In this document: one piece after another, positions 35,087 to 46,832 of the stretch
Layout: the number at the start of each line of letters is the position of its first letter
How positions within the stretch are numbered: the first letter of the stretch is position 1
Source: Proteiniborus sp. MB09-C3
Lineage (GTDB): Bacteria > Bacillota > Clostridia > Tissierellales > Proteiniboraceae
Direction of reading: 5' to 3'
Assembly: GCF_030263895.1 (NCBI RefSeq)
Contig: NZ_CP127161.1
Coordinates: forward strand, 1 to 64,000
DNA: 64,000 bases
Notes under the pieces: model-generated
What the model saw: only the letters and a program-made list of their open reading frames with translations
Told to the model about the DNA's origin: nothing
The model's database searches: none
Made by a program: the position numbers and the translations under genes

Positions 35087-35872
35087 CTAGTATCCTATTG
35101 TAATTATTGGGTAACCCATAGTTATGTATGTTTTCCCCTCATACTCATTATAACTCAATGCAATGTTTAAATTCATCTTTTTATTTCCTGTATATATAGT
35201 TCTATCTAAATTTGGCGAATAAGCGGAAATACTCACAATATCGTCCCCTAATAAGCCTTCTACCTTTTTGCTGTTTGTTGCTGAAAGAATTTTTGTTATT
35301 TTCTTAATTATATTATCCTTATTCAATTCTGCCTCAAAAGTCCCAATAATGCAATAGGTAATTTCTGTTTTTATATTGTATACTTTACACAAATTATCAA
35401 TTTTTCTTCTTATTTCTGCAATTTCTGCATAATCATCATCCATAATAATATCTATCACTATGCTAGTCTCTCTGCTATTTTTTTCTCTTTCAAAATATGA
35501 ATAAAGTATTACTGTTACCTGATTATCATATTTATCCTTTCCATACATAACTAGCTGCAAGCTATCAAATGTTTCGCTATGCGAACTCATATGTCCTTCA
35601 TTTTCAATGCTGTAATCTGCTTTTTGTTCTATCAGTCCTAATTCTTTTATAATATGTTTCTTCATACTTCTAAGTTGTTCCTCATCCTTATATAGTTCGT
35701 TGACTATTCCGCTAAAATTAAGGTTGAGGCTGGAAAAATCTGCTCCTGTTTCTTCAAAGGCTTTTATAAACAGTTCTTCGTCATTGAGATTTGTTTTCTC
35801 TGCATATGCAGAATTAATAAATGCTAGTATAACTATAAGTCCAATTGACAGCATCCCTTTTATAATTTTCAT
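35087..35872 (-). CDS. ywmB: YwmB-family protein (TATA-box-binding-protein-like fold)
   Basis: A 261-residue protein with an N-terminal signal or anchor (MKIIKGMLSIGLIVILAFIN, ending AYA) and a YwmB domain (FEETGADFSSLNLNFSG, YGKDKYDNQVTVILYSY, NKKMNLNIALSYNEYEG). Function is not established; its position is conserved between the atp operon and murA in Firmicutes. The ATG at 35872 follows GGAGGGAGCAA; a start six codons earlier has no site. It probably acts outside the membrane, judging by the leader. Confidence 0.78.
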   Translation of the reverse strand: MKIIKGMLSIGLIVILAFINSAYAEKTNLNDEELFIKAFEETGADFSSLNLNFSGIVNELYKDEEQLRSMKKHIIKELGLIEQKADYSIENEGHMSSHSETFDSLQLVMYGKDKYDNQVTVILYSYFEREKNSRETSIVIDIIMDDDYAEIAEIRRKIDNLCKVYNIKTEITYCIIGTFEAELNKDNIIKKITKILSATNSKKVEGLLGDDIVSISAYSPNLDRTIYTGNKKMNLNIALSYNEYEGKTYITMGYPIITIGY

Positions 35873-36075
35873 TTGCTCCCTCCATTGCACAAATTAAGGA
35901 AAGGACTTAAAGAAGCAAAAATGTAAAGGGGGACAAAACATTTTTGCTGTGAAGCCATCCTTCCCTCATATCAAGTATTAACATCTAATGGGGGGTTTTA
36001 TACACGGTAAATTTAAAATTTATAAAAAGATAAATTCTTCATTTACGCTTATAATAAAGCAAAAATTAATAAAAA

Positions 36076-36151
36076 ATAGGGACTGTCAGGAAACCATTCT
36101 TAATTATATCCGTGCGGAAATAATTTAAGAATGCCCCTAAACAGACCCTAT
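36076..36151 (-). terminator. Long hairpin terminator after the atp operon, MITE-like
   Basis: Two nested pairings occur: ATAGGGACTGT (36076-36086) with ACAGACCCTAT (36141-36151), and ATTCTTAATTAT (36096-36107) with ATAATTTAAGAAT (36120-36132), plus an inner TCCG/CGGA. On the minus strand the stem is followed by T6, so it can end the atp transcript. The 37-base arms also resemble terminal inverted repeats of a small mobile element. Confidence 0.65.
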
Positions 36152-36173
36152 CGCCTCAAATCGAGTGCATATT

Positions 36174-36575
36174 TTATTCTTTTTCTTCTGCTATTCTTAT
36201 TCTATTTACTGCTTTTCTAAGAGCAATCTCTGCTCTGGCTACATCTATGTTGTCTCTTCTTTTTAGTCTTTCTTCTGCTCTTTGCTTTGCTTCTTTTGCT
36301 CTAGTTACATCTATTTCTTCAGGCCATTCTGCTGAATCTGAAATAATAGTTGTCTTTTCTTTGGTAACTTCTACGTAGCCTCCAGCAATAGCAGCTATTC
36401 TTGTTTTACCATCTTTTTTGATTTTGATTCTTCCTATATCAAGCGGTGTTACTAACGGAGCACGACCTCTAAGTATTCCTAAGTCGCCTTCTACACCTCT
36501 TACAATTACCATGTCTACTTCTTCCTCGAAAAATTTCCTATCAGGAGTTACTATTTCTAGCATAAACCCTGCCAT
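36174..36575 (-). CDS. atpC: F-type ATP synthase epsilon subunit
   Basis: A 133-residue rotor-stalk subunit. The N-terminal beta-barrel (MLEIVTPDRKFFEEEVDMVI, GILRGRAPLVTPL) is followed by two C-terminal helices rich in Arg, Lys and Glu (RAKEAKQRAEERLKRRD). It couples rotation to catalysis and can inhibit ATP hydrolysis. It ends the atp operon 12 bases after atpD and is followed by the long hairpin. Confidence 0.95.
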   Translation of the reverse strand: MAGFMLEIVTPDRKFFEEEVDMVIVRGVEGDLGILRGRAPLVTPLDIGRIKIKKDGKTRIAAIAGGYVEVTKEKTTIISDSAEWPEEIDVTRAKEAKQRAEERLKRRDNIDVARAEIALRKAVNRIRIAEEKE

Positions 36576-36587
36576 TTATAGCACCTC

Positions 36588-37988
<1,401 letters not shown>

Positions 37989-38065
37989 TCATTTCACTCC
38001 TTTGTTATTGCATTATTAACAATCGTTAAACAATAGTCAAGCTGTCGTTGTATCATCGCTAAACT

Positions 38066-38095
38066 GAGATCCTTCGCCTACGGCTCAGGATGACG
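38066..38095. repeat. Dispersed repeat half-unit inside the atp operon
   Basis: GAGATCCTTCGCCTACG followed by GCTCAGGATGACGAG lies in the atpG-atpD gap, followed by an AATTCTCAATCCTCAATT run (38100-38124). Confidence 0.8.
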
Positions 38096-38124
38096 AGAAT
38101 GAAATAATTCTCAATCCTCAATTA

Positions 38125-38982
38125 TTATTTAAGCGCTTCTGCTCCGCCTACTATTTCCGATATTTCTTGTGTTATCGATGCTTGACGTGCTCTATTGTAT
38201 CTGAGCTCTAGATCTTCTATCATTTCTTCTGCATTATCTGTTGCTGACTCCATGGCGGTTCTTCTAGCCCCTTGCTCACTTGCAGAAGATTCAATTAGTG
38301 CTCCGTATATGGCACTGTGGATATACTTAGGGATTAAATAATCAAGTACCTCTTCTGGAGATGGTTCATATTCTATTAGAGTCTTAGAGCCTTTGTCTCC
38401 TTCTTCTCCTATGCTTTCCGCTGGTAGAAGCTTTAATATCTTTGGCTCTTGTGACATAACGCTTTTGAATCCAGTATATACAATATTTACTTCATCTACT
38501 TTGCAGTCTTCATATAGCTCTACAGCTAAGCCTCCTATACTGCTGGCATCCATAAAGCATGGTTCTTCAGATATGTTTAAAAATTCGCCAGCTACATTAT
38601 ATCCTCTTCTTTTAAAATAGTCCCTGCCCTTTTGTCCAACAGCTAGTATAACAGCATGTTCCTTGTCATCTATTTGGCTTTCTGCCAGTCTCATAACATT
38701 GCCATTATATCCTCCTGCCAAACCTCTATCTCCAGTTATGACAATAAAAGCACGGTTCTTCACTTCACGCTTTACAAGCAGAGGATGTCTTATCCCAGTT
38801 GTAGATGAAAGAATGTCTTGGATGCTTCTGACTAGTGTTTGATAATAAGGTCTGCTCATTTCCAGCCTTTCTCTAGCCTTTCTAAGCTTAGCAGATGAAA
38901 CAAGCTCCATTGCCTTAGTTATCTGCTTTATGCCACCGACACTTCTAATTCTTCTTTTAATATCCTTCATCGATTGAGCCAT
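38125..38982 (-). CDS. atpG: F-type ATP synthase gamma subunit
   Basis: The 285-residue central shaft. The N-terminal coiled helix MKDIKRRIRSVGGIKQITKA with MELVSSAKLRKA, ITGDRGLAGGYNGNV, and the C-terminal helix ATDNAEEMIEDLELRYNRAR with QASITQEI are all family marks. It rotates inside the alpha/beta ring. It lies between atpA and atpD as in other Firmicutes. RBS AAAGAGGTGATCTC precedes the ATG. Confidence 0.96.
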   Translation of the reverse strand: MAQSMKDIKRRIRSVGGIKQITKAMELVSSAKLRKARERLEMSRPYYQTLVRSIQDILSSTTGIRHPLLVKREVKNRAFIVITGDRGLAGGYNGNVMRLAESQIDDKEHAVILAVGQKGRDYFKRRGYNVAGEFLNISEEPCFMDASSIGGLAVELYEDCKVDEVNIVYTGFKSVMSQEPKILKLLPAESIGEEGDKGSKTLIEYEPSPEEVLDYLIPKYIHSAIYGALIESSASEQGARRTAMESATDNAEEMIEDLELRYNRARQASITQEISEIVGGAEALK

Positions 38983-39024
38983 GTGAGATCACCTCTTTTC
39001 TCTTTGAATCACAGCCTTTATACA

Positions 39025-40530
<1,506 letters not shown>

Positions 40531-40544
40531 TTAGTTCTTCACCC

Positions 40545-41096
40545 CTATCCTATTCTTACTCTTACATTATTTAAGTCCTTGTAAAGTTCTTCAAATCTAC
40601 CCTTGATACTTGAGTCTATAATCTTATCTCCTATTTTTACGAGGACTCCACCCATTACGGTGCTATCGATTTCATTTGAAAGAAGAACCTTTTTGTCAAG
40701 TTTCTTAGATAATTGTTTTTCTAGCTTCTTCATTTCTTCATCTTCCATAGGAACTGCAGTAATAGCCCTTGCTTCTACTATTCCTTGCTTTTCGTTTGAA
40801 AGCCTTGTATACTCTTCACTTATACCAGTTAGATGAGTCTCTCTGCCCTTATCTATGACTATATAGCAAAGATTAAGAATCTCTTGAGAAACTCTCTCCT
40901 TGAAAATAGAGTTAATAATATCCTTCTTTTCATCCTTTGAAAGCTTAGGGTGCTCAAATATGGTTTTTAGCTTTGGCTCACTTTTAAGTATCTGTGATAT
41001 AGCTTTTATTTCTTCTTTAAACTCTTCTAGCTTATCCAGTTCAAGGGCAACCTCATATAGGGCTTCAGCATATCTTTTTCCTATTAATTCTGCCAT
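40545..41096 (-). CDS. atpH: F-type ATP synthase delta subunit
   Basis: The 183-residue peripheral-stalk subunit, starting MAELIGKRYAEALYEVALEL and ending MGGVLVKIGDKIIDSSIKGR with a conserved C-terminal strand. It holds the alpha/beta head to the b-subunit stalk. Its start overlaps the end of atpF by 13 bases, indicating translational coupling. Confidence 0.95.
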   Translation of the reverse strand: MAELIGKRYAEALYEVALELDKLEEFKEEIKAISQILKSEPKLKTIFEHPKLSKDEKKDIINSIFKERVSQEILNLCYIVIDKGRETHLTGISEEYTRLSNEKQGIVEARAITAVPMEDEEMKKLEKQLSKKLDKKVLLSNEIDSTVMGGVLVKIGDKIIDSSIKGRFEELYKDLNNVRVRIG

Positions 41097-41596
41097 TGCG
41101 CTTCCCCTACCTCATCGATAAACTTGTTTATCATTTCCTTATGAGCCTTTTCATCTAAGCTTTTCTCAACTACCTTTTCTGCAGCCATCATGGCTATCTC
41201 AACAACCTCTGACTTTAATTCAGCCATGGTTTTTTCTTTTTCTCTTTCAATGTCGCTTTTTGCTTTCGCTAGTACATTACCAGCCTCTGTCTTTGCTGAT
41301 ACTACAATTTCAGCTTTAAGCTCTTCGCCTCTCTTCTTTGCAGAATCTACTATGCCTCTTGCCTCTTGCTTGGCTTCATCTATCCTAGATTCGTACTCTT
41401 TTTTTAGAGTCTCTGCTTCTTCTCTATGAGACTTTGCTTCCCCTAATTCTTGAGCTATTCTTTCTTTTCTATCAGCTAAAAACTTTGAAACTGGCTTAAA
41501 TAAAAAATGTCTCAAGATTAAAAATAATACTAATGTAGCTGAAATCTGCAGCAAAAAATTGACGGGATCTGGTAATACATTTACTTGAATATCCAT
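41084..41596 (-). CDS. atpF: F-type ATP synthase b subunit
   Basis: A 170-residue stator protein with one N-terminal membrane helix (FLLQISATLVLFLILRHFLF) and a long charged coiled coil (EAETLKKEYESRIDEAKQEA and beyond). It links the a subunit to delta. It is separated from atpE by an unusual 230-base gap with a hairpin at 41793-41821. RBS GGAGGCTTAAAGC precedes the ATG. Confidence 0.95.
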   Translation of the reverse strand: MDIQVNVLPDPVNFLLQISATLVLFLILRHFLFKPVSKFLADRKERIAQELGEAKSHREEAETLKKEYESRIDEAKQEARGIVDSAKKRGEELKAEIVVSAKTEAGNVLAKAKSDIEREKEKTMAELKSEVVEIAMMAAEKVVEKSLDEKAHKEMINKFIDEVGEAQWQN

Positions 41597-41792
41597 GCTT
41601 TAAGCCTCCCTTCCTTGCTCGAAGTGTATAAACTAAGACTAAGTTCAGATGGGTAACCCCTCTAAACGCTAAGTCGTATTATCCAAGGATCATGCAATTC
41701 CTCAATTTCCACCTGAATAAATGGAAACTCTGAAATTATAAGCCAGTGGATAAAAAATGGCTTTCCATATTGTGTTACTCATAATTCATAAT

Positions 41793-41821
41793 AAAGAGAT
41801 GGGTAATCTACCCACCTCTTT
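41793..41821 (-). promoter_or_regulatory. Hairpin in the atpE-atpF gap
   Basis: AAAGAG-A-TGGGTA (41793-) pairs with TACCCA-C-CTCTTT (ending 41821) around a three-base loop, six bases after the atpE stop. The minus strand continues with ATTATG and no long T-run. It may be an mRNA stabiliser or partial terminator favouring atpE output. Confidence 0.5.
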
Positions 41822-41826
41822 GCATT

Positions 41827-42108
<282 letters not shown>

Positions 42109-42149
42109 TTAATTATTAAATATTTTTTTAATTTTTTATTGTTAAAATC

Positions 42150-42851
42150 TTATTTTATAACCTCAGATGGTTCATCTCCCATCTTGTTCGCTATGTTTAA
42201 CATAGTAAGCATAGTGAATATAAGTGTCTGGATTAAACCCGAGAACACATCAAAATATGCATGAAATACTGGTGCCACAAATGGTGTAATGAACATAGAC
42301 AAGCTATTTAGGCCTGAATAAATTAAGGCCATTATAATAGTACCACTTAAAATGTTTCCAAAAAGACGGAATGATAATGATATAGGTGTAGCTAATTCAC
42401 CTAATATGTTAATTGGAAACAAAAAAGGCATGGGCTCAAAGAAACCTTTTAAATAACCTAAAATTCCATTTGATTTAATACCATTAAAATGCATCATTAC
42501 AAATGTTATTAACGCTAATGCTAGAGTTACATTATAGTCTGATGTAGGTGGTGTAAAGCCTAATAGACCAAATAAATTGGCACATACTAAATACATGGCT
42601 AATGTTCCCACATAAGGCATAAAATTCATCCTAGTTGGTCCCATTGCAGACCTTACTAAAGATTCCAATCCTTCTACGAGAATCTCAGCAACATTTAATA
42701 AGCCAGTAGGCTTTTCATCAATATTCGCTTTTTTCAATTTTCTATTTACCACAATTGCAAATATTGAAAGTAAAATGACTATTATCCATGAGTTAACTAC
42801 TGTATCATGAATATAAATCTCTTTGCCATTCATCATAAATTTAATCCCCAT
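42150..42851 (-). CDS. atpB: F-type ATP synthase a subunit
   Basis: A 233-residue membrane subunit with about five helices that forms the ion half-channels against the c-ring. The conserved Arg region reads ISLSFRLFGNILSGTIIMAL; other marks are GLLGFTPPTSDYNVTLALAL and VFHAYFDVFSGLIQTLIFTML. Length is standard. It follows the two small atpZ/atpI-type genes. Confidence 0.95.
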   Translation of the reverse strand: MGIKFMMNGKEIYIHDTVVNSWIIVILLSIFAIVVNRKLKKANIDEKPTGLLNVAEILVEGLESLVRSAMGPTRMNFMPYVGTLAMYLVCANLFGLLGFTPPTSDYNVTLALALITFVMMHFNGIKSNGILGYLKGFFEPMPFLFPINILGELATPISLSFRLFGNILSGTIIMALIYSGLNSLSMFITPFVAPVFHAYFDVFSGLIQTLIFTMLTMLNIANKMGDEPSEVIK

Positions 42852-42926
42852 CTTCTAGTTCTCCCTCCTCTCTTAAAATGACTAGTTTAAATGAACGCTA
42901 TTTTAATGGCACATCAAAATGTATAT

Positions 42927-43325
42927 TTATTTAGTTTTCTTATGAAGCGCATCTAATATTATATCGTAAAAAGCAGCAGAAAGTATAACAATTTTAACCA
43001 TTAATATTCCAACTACAGCAGCAAAAAAATTGATGTAGTCGGCTACTGCTGAGATGGACAGCATAATTCCGTAAATTATATATCTAACAGAATAGTTTCC
43101 CATAACGTACTTTTTTATTCTGCTTTGAGGCATGTGTACTGCTTTCTCCATGGTGATAGCCATGAGCTTAAAGTTCAAAACATTTATGGAGGTTCCAAAT
43201 GCTAAGCCATAGATATATTCTTTAGGATTAGGAAATACGATTAAACATACTCCCGATAATATTAATGCTAATAGCAGTGCTCTAATTATTATATTTCTTT
43301 GATAGTTTCCCTCCAATATTTTCAT
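42927..43325 (-). CDS. atpI: ATP synthase subunit I (AtpI-type membrane protein)
   Basis: A 132-residue protein with about four membrane helices (RALLLALILSGVCLIVF, VRYIIYGIMLSISAVADYIN). It matches the ATP_synt_I family by size, topology and position before atpB. Such proteins help c-ring assembly or magnesium supply and are not part of the final enzyme. It starts four bases after the preceding small gene. Confidence 0.8.
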   Translation of the reverse strand: MKILEGNYQRNIIIRALLLALILSGVCLIVFPNPKEYIYGLAFGTSINVLNFKLMAITMEKAVHMPQSRIKKYVMGNYSVRYIIYGIMLSISAVADYINFFAAVVGILMVKIVILSAAFYDIILDALHKKTK

Positions 43326-43329
43326 TATA

Positions 43330-43554
43330 TCACTTCCTCTTAGTAGTTCCTACAGTCATCTTATATAGAGTCAAAAAAGAGGACATTATGCCTAATATAG
43401 TAAAAATCGCTAGAAATATGACGCCTGTACCTATTTTCTGATCAATAAAATGACCTAATAAAATCCCTCCAAAAGTAGGAACTATCATAGATATACCTAT
43501 TTGCGAAACAAGAACTAAGTTTTCGAGTACTCTTGAATTTTTATTTGATTTCAA
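43330..43554 (-). CDS. atpZ: AtpZ-type small membrane protein
   Basis: A 74-residue protein with two membrane helices (LVSQIGISMIVPTFGGILLG and IFLAIFTILGIMSSFLTLYK) joined by GHFIDQKIGTG, the AtpZ/AtpI small-subunit pattern. It is the first gene of the atp operon. TTG at 43554 lies eight bases from GGAG; a GTG at 43563 would overlap that site. Tandem repeats lie directly upstream in the promoter region. Confidence 0.8.
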   Translation of the reverse strand: MKSNKNSRVLENLVLVSQIGISMIVPTFGGILLGHFIDQKIGTGVIFLAIFTILGIMSSFLTLYKMTVGTTKRK

Positions 43555-43596
43555 CCTTATCACTCCAGCCTTAGCACTTTATAGAACATTTTGGAT

Positions 43597-43639
43597 AAAT
43601 ATATTAGTTCATTTTGTCAAATATATTAGTCATTTTGAC
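43597..43639. repeat. Tandem repeat in the atp promoter region
   Basis: AAATATATTAGTTCATTTTGTC (43597-43618, one base more than half the span) is followed at once by a 21-base near copy (43619-43639). On the minus strand each contains a TTGNCA-like box, so alternative promoters or a regulator site are possible. Confidence 0.7.
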
Positions 43640-43784
43640 AAAGTTTTTGTTATTTTTATTTTACCCTATAAATGATACTATATAATATTTCGATATATTT
43701 TTGCAATGGTTTTTTGTAAAATAAGTCTAAATTCACTTTTCATTAGCTTCGCAAATGTTATTTTATAAGGAAGTATTAAGGTTT

Positions 43785-43826
43785 ATTTATAAAAATCAGA
43801 GAGTTCAATCTCTGATTTTTATAAAT
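43785..43826. terminator. Strong hairpin between atoE and the atp operon
   Basis: Perfect 18-base arms (43785-43802 and 43809-43826; core ATCAGAGA/TCTCTGAT) with a six-base loop and AT-rich flanks. It should stop read-through of the ato transcript into the atp operon. Confidence 0.8.
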
Positions 43827-44035
43827 ATTATGAACAACTCACTAGTCATAAGCCAGTTATAGGTCCAATGCTAGTTCTGTTGTTCATAAGGTTAAAAATC
43901 TATCTGCTTGTGTATGAGATATTAAGTCAAGGTCATAATATTAAAATTGATGTGTACCCTGCTTTTATTGTCATACACAAGATTCTATTTATTATCAGCG
44001 GCTCATAAAAAAGCTATTTTTTTATTTTATAATAT

Positions 44036-45382
44036 CTATACTAAGAACGCGAAACCTAAACAAGTAATTATACCTATAACTATTAAGTCAATTATACAGT
44101 AGCCCATGATGTCTCTCGCTCCAAGTCCTGCAATACCAAGAGCTGGTAATGCCCAGAATGGTTGAATTAAGTTTGTCCAAGCATCTCCCCAAGCTATAGT
44201 CATACCTGTGACTGCAGGATTTACACCTAGTTCAGCACCAGCAGGCATCATGATAGGTGCTTGCACTGCCCATTGTCCTCCGCCTGAAGGAACAAAGAAG
44301 TTTACTATTCCAGCACTTAGATATGATAAAAGTGGGAATGTTTTTACTGTAGCTACAGAAACAAATCCGTCTGATATTATTTTTGCTAAGGATACTCCAT
44401 CCGCATTAGCCCCTACCATCATGCCCATTATACCTGCATAAAATGGGAACTGTATTAAAACACCAGCAGCACCTTTTACAGAGCCTTCTACAGAATCGAG
44501 GAAGTTTCTTGGATTTCCATGTAAGATAATACCAGCAAATAAGAATATAAAGTTAACAATATTTAAATCTAAGTTAAATCCTTTAGTTGCAAACCAGTAT
44601 ACAATAAAAGCTAAACCGCCAACACCAATTATCATTGAAAGGATTGGACTGTTTTCCATTCTTTCAGCTGGAGTCATTAATGACTTATCTTTTGCAACTG
44701 CAACCTCTTCTTCCAATAAGCTCGTATCTAATGCTACTACTTTGTCTGGCTCTGGGTGCATAGCTGAATTCACTAGTGGTATGATAATTAATATAGCTAA
44801 CTGCATAATAAGATTCCATGGTGCAAATATAGTTTCTGTTATTGGTATAGCCGCAGTTAATACTCCTGCCGTTTCAGCTTCTAGTCCTCCAGTAGCCATT
44901 TTCAAAGGTATAGAACCGGATATTCCGCCATGCCAGTTTGCAATACTTGCATAAGCAGATGCTATCAATAGTCTATAGTCAACACCTTTTATTTTTTTTG
45001 AAAGCCTTCTAGCAAATAGAGGTCCAATAACTAATCCAAAGCCCCAGTTAATAAACATAGCAATTAGTGAAATAAAGGAAATAAACCAAATTGCTGAACG
45101 TGGGGTCTTGGGAATACAAGCAAGTTTATCTAGAGCTTTTTTTACAGGCTTTGTATCAGCTAATACATAGCCTGTTACTACTACTAATGCCATTTGCATA
45201 GCAAATCCTAGTAAGCTCCAAAAGCCATCACCCCAATGCTTAATCATATCTACTGGTCCTTGTCCTGTTGTAGCCATACCAGCTACAAAGACGATAATAG
45301 TTAAAATAACTGCGAATAAAAACGCATCAGGTAAATATTTTTGGACTAAAGCAATACATCCATTAGTAAATTTTTTGAACAT
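44036..45382 (-). CDS. atoE: Short-chain fatty acid transporter AtoE
   Basis: A 448-residue permease with about ten or more membrane helices. AtoE family marks are YLPDAFLFAVILTIIVF, NWGFGLVIGPLFARRLSK, SIANWHGGISGSIPLKMATG and NFFVPSGGGQWAVQAPIMMP. It should carry acetoacetate or short-chain acids, matching the CoA transferase and thiolases upstream. ATG 45382 (MFKKFTNG) has GGAGG eleven bases upstream; an earlier in-frame start at 45454 has none. A 12-base inverted repeat flanks the gene (43995-44006 and 45420-45431). Confidence 0.9.
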   Translation of the reverse strand: MFKKFTNGCIALVQKYLPDAFLFAVILTIIVFVAGMATTGQGPVDMIKHWGDGFWSLLGFAMQMALVVVTGYVLADTKPVKKALDKLACIPKTPRSAIWFISFISLIAMFINWGFGLVIGPLFARRLSKKIKGVDYRLLIASAYASIANWHGGISGSIPLKMATGGLEAETAGVLTAAIPITETIFAPWNLIMQLAILIIIPLVNSAMHPEPDKVVALDTSLLEEEVAVAKDKSLMTPAERMENSPILSMIIGVGGLAFIVYWFATKGFNLDLNIVNFIFLFAGIILHGNPRNFLDSVEGSVKGAAGVLIQFPFYAGIMGMMVGANADGVSLAKIISDGFVSVATVKTFPLLSYLSAGIVNFFVPSGGGQWAVQAPIMMPAGAELGVNPAVTGMTIAWGDAWTNLIQPFWALPALGIAGLGARDIMGYCIIDLIVIGIITCLGFAFLV

Positions 45383-45498
45383 AGCACAAATGACCTCCCT
45401 ATTTTTTTCTATTGAAAAAATGAGCCGCTGACTAATTATCTTACAAAGAAACAAAACACTTGATGCAATCTTGCTCTCTGTAAAAAACTAAATTATAA

Positions 45499-46158
45499 TT
45501 AAACATCCATAACTTTGAGATTGTCAGAAATTTTCAGGGTTGCCTCTGTTAATCTCAATACATCTCCAACAGTCACTTCAGGACCAATCTCAGTTAATAG
45601 CAATCCATCTTTAGACACTTGTATTACTGCCATTTCAGTAATAATCATATCTACTTCTCCTGCTGCTGTTAATGGAAGATTACATTCTTTTAGTATCTTA
45701 GGATTGCCTTTAGCTGTATGTTCCATGGCTACTATTACCTTTTTAGCTCCAACTACAAGGTCCATGGCACCTCCCATACCTGGAACCATCTTCCCTGGTA
45801 TCATCCAGTTTGCAAGATTTCCATTTTGATCAACCTGTAAAGCTCCTAATACTGTTATGTCAACATGTCCACCTCTAATTATGCTGAAGGACATAGCACT
45901 ATCAAAAAATGCTCCTCCTCCATTGATAGTAACGTGTTGACCACCTGCATTTACTAAATCCTTGTCTTCTTTGCCTTTTTCTGGAGCTGGTCCAAGCCCT
46001 ACAAAACCATTTTCTGATTGAAATGTTACATCCATGCCTTCTGGTACATAGTTTGCTACTAGTGTAGGCAAGCCTATTCCTAGGTTGACAACGTCCCCAT
46101 CTCTTAACTCTTGAGCTACTCTTTTAGCTATGACTTCTCTTACTCTCACTTTATCCAC
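45499..46158 (-). CDS. atoA: Acetate/butyrate-acetoacetate CoA-transferase subunit B
   Basis: A 219-residue CoA-transferase subunit. [12 protein letters not shown] contains the catalytic Glu that forms the CoA thioester; [17 protein letters not shown] and [20 protein letters not shown] are family marks. With AtoD it moves CoA between acyl-CoA and acetoacetate. GTG start at 46158 with AGGGGG upstream, one base after the atoD stop. A second copy (53931-54590) is nearly identical except in the last 45 residues. Confidence 0.93.
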   Translation of the reverse strand: MDKVRVREVIAKRVAQELRDGDVVNLGIGLPTLVANYVPEGMDVTFQSENGFVGLGPAPEKGKEDKDLVNAGGQHVTINGGGAFFDSAMSFSIIRGGHVDITVLGALQVDQNGNLANWMIPGKMVPGMGGAMDLVVGAKKVIVAMEHTAKGNPKILKECNLPLTAAGEVDMIITEMAVIQVSKDGLLLTEIGPEVTVGDVLRLTEATLKISDNLKVMDV

Positions 46159-46159
46159 T

Positions 46160-46813
46160 TTAATTTTCCCCCTTTACAATGAAGTCTACAAATAGGCCTG
46201 GTGTCATTACATCATTAGGGTCAATTTCACCCACTTCAACTATTTCTTCTGCTTCTACAATAACCATGTCTGCTGCCATAGCCATCAATGGGTTAAAATT
46301 TCTTGTTGCTGCTTTATAATATACGTTTCCTTTTTTATCAACCTTTGAGCCTCTTATTATTGCTATATCAGCTTTTAAAGGTAATTCGAGAAGATAAGTT
46401 TTCCCACAAACCTGTATTTTTTCCTTTCCTTCTTCAACAATAGTGTCTAGTCCAGTAGGTGTAAGCACTCCACCTAGTCCTGATCCTGCAGCTCTTATTC
46501 TTTCTGCTAATGTTCCTTGAGGTACAAGTTCTACTTCCATCTCACCTGCATTCATTTGTTTTCCTGTTTCAGGATTCGTTCCAATATGACTTACTATTGC
46601 TTTTTTAATTTGTTTATTTACTACAAGCTTACCTGTGCCTACCTCTGGAATTACTGTGTCATTAGCTATTAAAGTTAAATCTTTCACATTTTTCTTCAAT
46701 AATCCATCGACTACGGTATTTGGCCCACCTACACCAATAAATCCTCCTACCATAATTGTTGAACCATCATTAATCTTTTCTAATGCAGCTTCCAATGATA
46801 TTACTTTAGACAT
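46160..46813 (-). CDS. atoD: Acetate/butyrate-acetoacetate CoA-transferase subunit A
   Basis: A 217-residue CoA-transferase subunit, starting [20 protein letters not shown] with the glycine-rich [17 protein letters not shown] and the CoA-binding region [12 protein letters not shown]. It pairs with the next gene. It starts 20 bases after the BKACE gene (RBS AGGTGG). The product acetoacetyl-CoA would feed the thiolases of the same operon. Confidence 0.93.
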   Translation of the reverse strand: MSKVISLEAALEKINDGSTIMVGGFIGVGGPNTVVDGLLKKNVKDLTLIANDTVIPEVGTGKLVVNKQIKKAIVSHIGTNPETGKQMNAGEMEVELVPQGTLAERIRAAGSGLGGVLTPTGLDTIVEEGKEKIQVCGKTYLLELPLKADIAIIRGSKVDKKGNVYYKAATRNFNPLMAMAADMVIVEAEEIVEVGEIDPNDVMTPGLFVDFIVKGEN

Positions 46814-46832
46814 ATAAATCCACCTCCAGCTT

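Larger units (their letters stand above)
43564..44035. other. Intergenic region between atoE and the atp operon
   Basis: No gene is seen. It holds the atp promoter region with a tandem repeat (43597-43639) and a strong bidirectional terminator (43785-43826). Two larger inverted repeats are also present: TATGAACAAC and ACTAG arms at about 43828-43891, and CTTGTGTATGA with TCATACACAAG at about 43910-43982. Confidence 0.6.

Noticed and set aside
43564-44035. CRISPR array or attachment site in the repeat-rich atp/ato gap
   Set aside because: The repeats are one tandem pair and separate palindromes, without regular spacers, a cas gene or an integrase.
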